A stretch of DNA of 64,000 nucleotides from Plazaster borealis. Lineage: Eukaryota; Echinodermata; Asteroidea; Forcipulatida; Labidiasteridae. A model generated the notes under the pieces. The model saw only the letters and a program-made list of their open reading frames with translations. It ran no database searches and was not told the origin of the DNA. The translations under genes were made by a program, and so were the position numbers. Shown in pieces: positions 55,803-64,000 of the stretch. The stretch lies in NCBI GenBank assembly GCA_021014325.1, contig CM037460.1:17899486-17963485 (forward strand), given 5' to 3'. How positions within the stretch are numbered: position 1 is the first letter of the stretch; each line of letters begins with the position of its first letter.

Positions 55803-56212
55803 ATAATAACTAGTTCTTTTGTAGCGCATTGTACAATATTAACGTATCAATGCGCTTTACATTAGTGCCCTGGTCATTGGGCCAATAACATTCCTATAAT
55901 CTTTCTCAGCTCCCTGGGGAGCATACAACCCCGGGCTGCCATAGCGCTACGAAGGCTTTTTCAAACACAATATCAACCTCTACCCTCGCAGGTACCCATT
56001 TATACCCCTGGGTGAAGAGAAGCAATTATAGTTAAGTGTCTTGCTCAAGGACACAAGTCAAGTGTCATGACTGGGATTGGAACCCACACAATTATAGTGA
56101 AGTGTCTTGCTCAAGGACACGAGTGTCATGACCGGGATCCGAACCCACACCCCGATGACTAAACAACCAGAACTTGAATTCGATGCTATATACATCTCGG
56201 CCACAACACCCT
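55803..56212 (-). mobile_element. SINE-C copy with duplicated head
   Basis: Same family just 3' of BBS10. The segment 'agtgtcttgctcaaggacac...gggat-gaaccca' occurs twice in tandem, extending the head. Confidence 0.82.
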
Positions 56213-56281
56213 AAATGAGGTCATGGAGGCCTCCATTCTTCATGGTCTTGGCTTTGGGGTCTCTTCAAAATGTAAAGTCTT

Positions 56282-56674
56282 TAAAGGGATTGTATACGTT
56301 TGGTAATTGGAACCCACTGTTTGTTTCAATCCTATATAGTTGTAGATATATACCGTAAAACTAACCTGTACAAATTTCATTTCAAAAGGTGGTTGTGTTT
56401 TTGAGATTTTGCTGAAAATCTGGAGCGGTTATGTCCACGCAGGAAGAATAATCTGCAATTGGAATACACAATCTGAGAAACTACTCTCAGTATACTTCTC
56501 AGATTCAAATTTTTGGGGATAAAAAGTGATATCTTTTTCCATAACCGCAGTTCTTCTTAGTGAAAAGTTTCTCAAAATGCATTATACTATCCAAAGCTTC
56601 TGTACCGCTTACCAAGTAAGTTTTTATTGCAATTCATTTTCAGAGTCATTACCAAACGTATACAGACCCTTTAA
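56282..56674 (+). mobile_element. MITE-2 copy
   Basis: Full-length, bounded by 'aaagggattgtatacg' and 'cgtatacagaccctttaaa'. Confidence 0.84.
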
Positions 56675-57261
56675 AGGAAAGGTTCATCATTGTTTTGTCC
56701 CTTTTTGAAACACTGCCAAATTCAAGAAAATAACACTCTGCTGTATTTTCAGGCACTGTCTGAAAGCCCTACTCGGGGCCTTTCAGGCAATGTTTGAGGC
56801 CTTTCTACGCTGTTTGAGGCCTTATTCAAGTTTGAACGATGTTAAATGGTATGCTTTGTCAGGAATTTTGAACACGTTTGTGGGTGCTATTTCGATAACG
56901 ACAATCAAAATAAGCAATTGCGATCTGGGGGATCTTCAAATGCTATTTTCTCGACTTCGGTGGTGTTACAGACAGAAACATAATTTTGAGGGTTGGCACT
57001 GGTATCAACTTTATAATCAGCGAGATTCCAGATTAAAACTTACAAAATGATAATTACCAATCCTGTATTTTGTCTATAAGATTTTGTAATGACCTTGATC
57101 ATTGCAAACACAATGTCAATTTTTAGAAACCATTGAAATAAAATTTCCTCATTCAAATGATCAAAAGCAGCAGTGTCTTGTTTTGTTTTTGTGGGTTTAA
57201 GTTTTTGCTTTTAAAAGACGTCAAGAAAAAAAGAATAAGATGAAGGGAGATACTTCATTTT
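56675..57261. other. Intergenic, no gene recognised
   Basis: An 86-codon frame at 56790-57050 shows no recognisable domain. Confidence 0.4.
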
Positions 57262-57590
57262 AAGGGATGATCTCCTAGAGTATGAAAATGATCTGGAGTA
57301 TGAAGATGATCTCCTGGAGGATGGGGATGATCTCCTGGAGGATTAGGATGATCTTGGAGGTGGGGGATGATCTCAATGAGGATGAAGATGATCTCCTGAA
57401 GGATGGGGGATGATCTCCTGAAGGATGGGGATGATCTGGAGGATGGGGACGATCTCCTGGGGGTGGGGATAATCTCCTTGATGATCCGGATGATCTCCTA
57501 GAGGATAGACAAAATCTGAACGATGGGGATGTCATGGAGGATGTTGGATAATCTACTGGAGGATTTGGATGATCTCTTGGAGAATGCTGT
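57262..57590 (+). repeat. Purine-rich minisatellite 'gatgatctcctggaggatgggg'
   Basis: About 15 imperfect units of 15-27 bp, strongly G/A-biased on the plus strand. Confidence 0.88.
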
Positions 57591-58191
57591 TAGGGAGTTT
57601 GGGAGAAAGGAATTTACATCCTTTTTTTCTTTTTGTTCCCACTCACAAATAATAAATGGACGCAACTTCAACCCTTTTGCTAGAAGATTTCATATTTTAT
57701 TATGCGTTGAAGAAACGTCAACTTCATTTAACATTTTTTATAAAAACATTGTTAACAACGGCGACAAACTTTTTGGTTAAAATTGTTTTTGTTCATCAAA
57801 AAAATTGATAAAATTAGTCATCATTCAATGTTTTAGCATGGTGTAATACATCTATGGACTAATTCTCAATGCAATAATGTGACTGGAAGTGCTAACTGAA
57901 AATAAAACATTAAATACAGAACATTTCAAAAAGTTCAATTCATTCAATAATATGAAACACAATGATCACTTGAAAGGTAATTAATTCATATTTTAAGCTG
58001 GCAATATAAAGTTGTTGATACTTAATTTTGAAATAAACTTAACTTTTCTTAAAATTTCAACACATAAAAGCACAAAACGTGAGCGTGATTAAAATGTTTG
58101 GCATGTCAAACTAAACTAAAAGCATATAAGATATTTGGACAAAATAAATACTTGAGAGTGACCTCTATCTAGGCGTATCTTTCATCCAACT
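57591..58191. other. Intergenic AT-rich DNA
   Basis: I see no gene or recognisable repeat. Confidence 0.5.
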
Positions 58192-58375
58192 TTAAACCTT
58201 TAGAGACCATAGCGGCCACAAACCGCTTGTACCAAAATGCCCATAGCAGCTGCAAACGGCTGCAACATCTGATCTACTTCAACTCAACTAAAAAAAGGTC
58301 AAAGTAAAGGTCATGACCTGAATTAACATTTTCTAATGTTTCTCATGTTAACATAGTATCTATGAAATTTGTTAC
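58192..58375 (-). repeat. Half copy of the inner 34.7-kb foldback
   Basis: 'cctttagagaccatagcgg', 'tgtaccaaaatgcc' and 'atgttaacatagtatctatg' match 34.86-35.02 kb in reverse; the other half is missing. Confidence 0.6.
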
Positions 58376-58737
58376 AAATAACGGGTGCAGATCCAGGGGG
58401 TGGATCCAGACCCCTCCCTGCTCTCAACACCTTTAAAAAAAAAAAAAGGTTTTCTTCTAACTCCCTTTTTCCATTTGTAATTTTGAACTTGTGCCTTCAC
58501 AAAATAATAGCTCTAATCTCGCTACAGAACTAAATTCCTACATATAGTTTTTTTTGGGTGTGTTTTTCATTTTTTTTCTCTATATTCCTTACTCTTCCCT
58601 CGCTTGAATAACAACTGAATTCAACGAATTATGTGACGTTCCGTGCCAAAATCGTGCACTACCTGCCAAAACTCAAAACCGTGGCATTTCATTAAGCAGC
58701 ACTATGAAATTGGGCCAAGAGACTCACAGAATGTGGC

Positions 58738-59115
58738 GTGTCGTGGCCGAGCAGTCTAGTTCACTGGACCCAAGCTCTGGTGTTGTCAGCAGAGTGTGGG
58801 TTCAAATCCCGGTCATGACACTTGTGCCCTTGAGCAAGGCACTTAACCATAATTGCTTCGTAAAAAGTTGGGAAGGTAGTACATTCTGCTCTACCAGCAA
58901 GGCTCTAAGTGCATGATACCCATGCCTACATCCTTATGGACTGTGAAGGGGGTATCCCCGTTTCAGCCCCAGGAGTAGGTGGCAACGTGTCTCTGGTGAC
59001 AGTTAATTTGGGTCGACAGCCCAAATCAGTTAAGTGTAGCCCTCACCTTGAATTGGCCGCCTGGCCTTGTGATGTTAGGCGATCTCTCATAAAATAAAAT
59101 AAAATAATAAAATAT
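58738..59115 (+). mobile_element. SINE-A copy (tRNA-Leu-derived)
   Basis: Full-length relative of the 40.1-kb copy with intact A and B boxes and an (AAAAT)n tail. It shares about 30 bases of unique-looking 5' flank with that copy. Confidence 0.86.
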
Positions 59116-61136
59116 TAAAAAAACTGGGTCTATTTGCTTATCAAATAGATTCAGACCAAGAGCTTTCAAATAATACCTAATTAGGGCCTATCAGGTAAGA
59201 ATTTCTTGACACCTTACAAAAATGAAGGCTAATGGTACGGTTGTGCTCACTTTACATACCATTTCACTATTTCTGAGAATTGCTTGGTTTTGCTTTGGGG
59301 CGTCGCATATCAAGTCACAAAAATCATGCAAACAAACTATTGTTCGGATGCTTTTTAGACATAAAAACAAAACTGTTGATCGGAAAAACCGGTAAACTCA
59401 ACAAATAATCATAAACATTAATTTATATGAATATTTAAAAAAAAATTACATAATTATCTGCACAGTACTAATAATCAATAATTTATAATTATGAACAAAC
59501 GTAATTGATCCATTCGCTAAAGAATTGATTGCACAATAAAATGTCAAAATAAAAAGCATTGGTATACATATCATTATCTACATCTCTCATAACTCCAATA
59601 AATACAAGAACCATACTTTAGGGTACATAAATGTACAGGCAAAGCAAAAGCCTTTGAGGCAAAACAGAACTTGATCACTGTGCGGCCATCTTGACTTTTT
59701 TCTCCAATCCAAATCATTGTATCGCAGAAAAACGCACGCTTATTGTAAGTGTATTTCACAAGTTGGAAAGGAATTTTTGCTTGTGCGCGATACAACTTCA
59801 TATTACTAAGCATTCATTGCTTGCAAAGTTAGCAGTTCATTTCTCCTGAAGACAAGCAGAGTATACTGATCGAAACGTCAAGACCACAACGGCTCTTTTC
59901 AGCTCAAACTCACCTCCCAAAAGAGATTTACACATGGTTGTACCTGCAAGTTTACTAGTAAGGCCAAAAAAAAGAAATGTTATGTTTGGCGTAACCCGAC
60001 CGACCTAAAAATACGGCCGACCCTGGATATTCTAATTTTTTTCCCAACTTTTTTTCCTCAGGCTGAAGTTTTGTCAATGATTAAAAAAACAACTTTCCTA
60101 CCACAAACGAAGCCAAAAGTGAAGAAAAAAACTGACATCGTTTTCTACATTTAATGTCAGCCCCAGACACTCTCCAGCCCTGGGAGAATGATTGACACTC
60201 ATATTGAGATCCAATTATGTCTTATCTTTAATCCTCTGCCGTTTGTTATACATTGTTTCAGTTTGTAACTCTTACTTCAATCAAACCACATGCTGCTCCA
60301 GCTTTGTCTTTGTGGTTTTCTGACCTGGTTCTGTGACCCATAGGAGTGGGTATAGTGTTCTATTAAACCTGGAAAGTGTGTTGACATCTGCTGGCTTAAA
60401 GGTTTGATTTGAACGGTAGAAACAGGAACAGTTAACTGGAAATTGACAAGTTTCGTTTAACAGTTTTGGTAAAAAAAATAAACAAATAAATATCCCGACC
60501 TACCTACCCTATTTTTTTCTGGCTTGTTACACCAACATAACATTTTTTTTGTTTAGGCCTAATAGTTACTTCCTATTATCCACACCAAGCAAAGTTTCAA
60601 ACATCACTTAACTTTAAGAGCTTTTCACTGCTCAACCTTGAAACATCTACATATATGTGAGCACCTTTGACAACAAAAAAGATGCATATATATCCTTTAA
60701 GTACTAATCAAAAATCTTTGGTAATTTTGACATTTTCAAAGAGAACAATACAATTCGAATTTGATTCAAGTTAAATCATTTCTCAATGTTTTCTGTTTAA
60801 ATTCTATTTGGTACACATATAAGACAAAACCAAAACTCCCACCCAAAATTCAATCACCCCCTCAAAAATGTCGAAAAAAAAAGACTATTTGTGGCAAGAT
60901 TTGAGACAGATTTAAAATTAAATTGTTTTTTTTTTTAAATTGAAATAAAATTTCCAAAGGATTTATCTGTATTATTGTTTTATATATTTCTTTTAACGGG
61001 CATTTAATTAAAGTACTCTAACTGGAATGTATAAGTTCATAGCCTTCGTAAAGCTACACTGTATATGAAAGAAACTGTCTTGTCAACAAAAGCAAAAAGG
61101 TAAACGAAACCCATATTAACACCACTTTTTATCTGG
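59116..61136. other. Intergenic AT-rich DNA
   Basis: Contains 'tcctgaagacaagcagag ... gatcgaaacgtcaagacc' at 59.84-59.89 kb (retroelement-end-like) and a 'gcggccatcttg' YY1-like box at about 59.69 kb. A 79-codon minus frame at 59574-59813 is unassigned. Confidence 0.45.
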
Positions 61137-61498
61137 GTTTAAAGGTATCGTACACGTTTGGTAATGACTCAAAACAAATATTAGCATAAAAACTTACTTG
61201 GTAACAAGCAACGGAGAGCTGTTGATAGTATAAAACATTGTAGGAAACGACTCCCTCTGAAGTAACGTAGTTTTTGAGAAAGAGGTAATTTCTCACTAAA
61301 ATAATAGAAGTTTTTATTCCTATCTGAAAGCACACAAAGTGTACAACAAGGGTGTTTTTTCTTTCATCATTTTCTTGCAACTTCGATGACCAATTGAGCC
61401 CAAATTTTCACAGGCTTGTTATTTTATGCATATGCTGGGATACACCAAGTGAGAACACTAGTCTTTGACAATTACCAAACGTGTACAATACCTTTAAC
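61137..61498 (-). mobile_element. MITE-1 copy
   Basis: Reverse copy in the 3' intergenic region; the internal 'cttgcaag' hairpin is partly deleted. Confidence 0.85.
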
Positions 61499-61781
61499 TA
61501 CTTAACACCAGGGTTTCTGAAATGTTTCCATGCCCAAGGACGGGAATACTTTTTTTGGGGAACTGGCAGGATAATTTGTTTTTGAATTTATTGTTGTCAA
61601 AATGAAACCCTGTCTCAACAATTTAAAGACAAACAAAGGTTCTCATATAATGCACCGGGATTTGTTGTTCTCTTTCGAGAAAACATCAGATGTGCTCACA
61701 GTGACTCGCAAAACCTCGCCAGCTAGCAACGGTCAATAATCGGCCGTGGTCCACTGGAGTTTTTGAACCAGTCAGACTTAC

Positions 61782-62455
61782 CTCAATAGACTGTGCAAGT
61801 CTCGCGTATATTTGAACTTCCGGGACCATTGTGGTCCCAACCATATGGAGATTTACGTGGGCAAGATTTTGTTTTGTCAATTATTTTAGTTTAGCATGGT
61901 TTATGACCAAGAAAAAAATACATCTTGTTGGGAATGTAATACTTAGTGATAACAAATATGAAAGTAAAATTAATTCAACAATTTAACGAAGAAAACCCGA
62001 GAATTAAACTTGACCTCTGCTTCTGGTTGTTGCAAAAAAATAAGAATTTTGTGCTCACCTCCGATCACAAAACTTATGTAAACGCTTGTTTTGAATACGC
62101 GATGATAGTCGCCGATGCTGAATTGCAACGTGAAGCCTTTTCATTGCTGTCTATGGTTGTTGAGGCATCAGCGTCCTCTATAAACTGCGTCAAGCATTAA
62201 TTTTTTGCTCGTGTGACCATCGCGAATCCGCGTAAGGGGTTTCTAAAAAGTTAAGATCAAATAAGCATCCTTGTCCACATTATTTGTGTATTTATTGTAA
62301 AAGCTAAAACTAATTTTATAAAAGAGTATTTTTGTTGCTTAGATTTTGTCATTAGATGTAATTTAAAACAAAGATTTGATTTTAGAAAGAAAAAAAGTTC
62401 TTCGTTTGACGTATTTCTCATTCCAATACGCGCGAGACTTGCACAGTCTATTGAG
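61782..62455. other. 674-bp segment bounded by 25-bp perfect inverted repeats
   Basis: 61782-61806 and 62431-62455 are exact reverse complements ('ctcaatagactgtgcaagtc...'). Complementarity continues imperfectly for about ten more bases inward. One small open frame lies between. No target duplication was evident. Confidence 0.7.
61958..62200 (+). CDS. Hypothetical 80-codon ORF inside the 25-bp inverted repeats
   Basis: ATG at 61958, stop at 62198-62200. The product begins MKVKLIQQFNEENPRIKL and looks mostly helical with mixed charge. I recognise no family. It could be chance; its composition is more protein-like than the other small frames nearby, and its place inside the inverted repeats is its only contextual support. 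Confidence 0.2.
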   Translation: MKVKLIQQFNEENPRIKLDLCFWLLQKNKNFVLTSDHKTYVNACFEYAMIVADAELQREAFSLLSMVVEASASSINCVKH

Positions 62456-63037
62456 CTGAATACAATCAATCACTCATAATGTACAACAAAAGGACAAAGG
62501 GTCTGGAATCCGGGATTACACAATAACCCCCGGAAAAGGGAGATTTTGAGCACGAATTCCAGTACTCTCTGTCCCTCTTTGCATGGGGAAAACAAAGCGT
62601 TGCACTATGCATGCTACACAATGGAATGCCTGGGCTTGTTAACGTTCCGGTACTCCAAGTTTATACAAAATTGGATGAACACGTCATCAAATTTCTGGCA
62701 CGGAAATTGTTGGCGTGTAACAGATCTACCGGTGTTAACTGGTCAATAGAATGTTGTTATCAGTAGAAATATATGTGGTTGTTACATTGACCAAATTGAA
62801 ATCAAATGATTTTCACAACTTGATATGTTAAAATCCGTCGCTGATAGAAACAAAATATGTCAACACATCATTTCACAAAAATCATTCAAACAGACATATT
62901 TTGGATATGTCAATATAACGCAATTCATCCAAATGCAATATCTCCCCCTCTAGTCAAGTGACCCCAATAAAAAAACCCCAGAAAACTCCCTTTTTGATGA
63001 CAAGATATCCCTAGACTTTCCCTCAACCTACAATACA
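62456..63037. other. Intergenic, nothing recognised
   Basis: No gene, SINE or tandem repeat seen between the inverted-repeat segment and the sialyltransferase 3' end. Confidence 0.45.
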
Positions 63038-63095
63038 TTTTTTTGTTGTTGTTCTTGTTGTTGTTCTTGTTGTTGTTTTTGTTGATGATGATGAT
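63038..63095. repeat. TTG/TTC trinucleotide microsatellite
   Basis: 'ttgttgttcttgttgttg' pattern running into (GAT)n, just 3' of the sialyltransferase stop. Confidence 0.85.
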
Positions 63096-63105
63096 TCAGG
63101 AGCAA

Positions 63106-63288
63106 TCATCTGACCCCGGCGTAAATTTTGACTTTTCCAGTGTTCTGGAGTCTCCTCATTATTGAATGTTCAAAGTCGCTGTCGTGTACGCCGGTCTTCT
63201 TGAAGAATGAGTTGTGTGAGCCGTCGTCTTTCTGCCAATAGTGATCCCAGTTGCCATTATAGTTTGCCCCGTACCCGAACAGGTTCAC
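63106..63288 (-). CDS. Last exon of ST3GAL1/2-like sialyltransferase (partial)
   Basis: Sixty codons plus TGA after an acceptor at 63289-63290. GT29 enzymes of the Golgi transfer sialic acid from CMP-sialic acid to galactose. Seen: LFGYGANYNGNWDHYWQ (motif III region, HYW) and KKTGVHDSDFEHSIM (motif VS, His and Glu four residues apart), then a short KVKIYAG end. GYGA...GNW.HYW and TGVHD.DFE are typical of ST3GAL1/2 rather than ST6 or ST8 enzymes. The catalytic upstream exons (motifs L and S) are outside the window on the right. Confidence 0.85.
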   Translation of the reverse strand: MNLFGYGANYNGNWDHYWQKDDGSHNSFFKKTGVHDSDFEHSIMRRLQNTGKVKIYAGVR

Positions 63289-63379
63289 CTGAGAGAACGG
63301 GAGTTGGATGCCAAATAAGGAAAAAAAATCAAACATCAATCAGGACCAATTTGCAAGAATTAAACAGATTCAAATTCAA

Positions 63380-64000
63380 GTTTGTTATCCTGTTTTATTT
63401 ATGTAAAAAAAATTTAAAAAATTCATTAACTGTTTTCAGTCACAAAAAGGCTATAAATACCCAGCTTACAGTAAGAACAATTTAAAATTGCTCCTAAATA
63501 TTATACAAACAAAACCCTACTAATTTGAAGAAAGTTTGTTATCCTGTTTTATTTATACTATAAAAAACCAAACCAATAACTGGTTGTCAGTTACAAAACG
63601 GCTATAAATACCCAGCTTATAGAAAGAACAATTTAAAATTGCTCCTAAATATTATTTTTAAAAAACTACTCATTTGAAAAAAAAAGTTTGTTATCCTGTT
63701 TTATTTATGATAAAATAGAATTAGCTGTTGCAAACTGCTTACCAACCAAAAGGACCTATGGTATAAATGCAAAAAATAGTTAGTGCCCCGACGTTTCGAC
63801 CCTAGCAGAGTCTTTCTCGAAGGCTTGTGACTGACAACCAGTTCTTGGTTTAGCCTTCGAGAAAGAATCTGCTAGGGTCGAAACGTCAGGCCATTAACTA
63901 TTTTTTGCTGTTTTATTTCTGTTAACAGAAAAAACCCAATAATTGGTTGTCAGTCACAAAAGGCTATGAATACCCAGCTTACAGTAAGAAAAATTTAAAA
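63380..64000 (-). repeat. About 153-bp tandem array in sialyltransferase intron
   Basis: 'gtttgttatcctgttttatt' recurs at 63380, 63534 and 63686, with 'ggctataaatacccagctta' in each unit. A last unit follows the inverted pair and runs off the window. Confidence 0.85.
63769..63908. repeat. Inverted pair of 'cgaaacgtc' boxes (56-bp arms)
   Basis: Arms 63769-63824 and 63853-63908 are nearly perfect reverse complements with a 28-nt spacer. Inserted in a tandem array. Confidence 0.85.

Noticed and set aside
57275..57535. Pro/Ser-rich minus ORF
   Set aside because: A translated minisatellite, with no initiation or family context.

Overview
The window is animal nuclear DNA. Its genes are split into many short exons with GT-AG introns, the intergenic DNA is AT-rich, and introns are packed with short non-autonomous repeats. 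The gene set (TONSL, BBS10, BPHL, RPUSD2 and a GT29 sialyltransferase) is metazoan. The dense tRNA-derived SINEs and foldback elements would fit a marine deuterostome invertebrate, most likely an echinoderm such as a sea star. That placement is inference; no rRNA or mitochondrial marker is present.

Layout. 1-3.4 kb is repeat-bearing intergenic DNA. 3.4-5.6 kb is a broken Ty3/gypsy-type retroelement (gag, protease, start of RT). 5.8-19.2 kb (-) is an 11-exon RPUSD2-type pseudouridine synthase gene. 20.1-41.4 kb (+) is a 23-exon TONSL gene (TPR, acidic stretch, ankyrin, disordered, ubiquitin-like, LRR). 45.1-52.8 kb (-) is a 6-exon BPHL serine hydrolase. 53.8-55.8 kb (+) is a single-exon BBS10 chaperonin-like gene. 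55.8-63.1 kb is repeats, minisatellites and one unexplained 25-bp inverted-repeat structure. 63.1-63.3 kb (-) is the last exon of an ST3GAL1/2-like sialyltransferase, whose upstream exons lie beyond the window.

Two gene pairs are head to head: RPUSD2/TONSL, with 884 bp between start codons, and BPHL/BBS10, with 1014 bp. Both are candidates for shared bidirectional promoters. The products act in unrelated places: RNA pseudouridylation, replication-fork repair, ester hydrolysis, ciliary chaperone assembly and glycan sialylation. There is no pathway cluster here.

The most distinctive signals are in the repeats. A foldback family (termini GCCCAATT/AATTGGGC, eight copies) appears to insert at CCWGG with a 5-bp duplication, supported by a nested insertion and its empty site. 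Several elements carry hammerhead-ribozyme-like cores (CTGANGA, short hairpin, GAA[A]) and CGAAACGTC boxes. A 42-bp perfect palindrome interrupts a THAP-like remnant beside BBS10. A SINE tail supplies the bases just downstream of an RPUSD2 splice donor.
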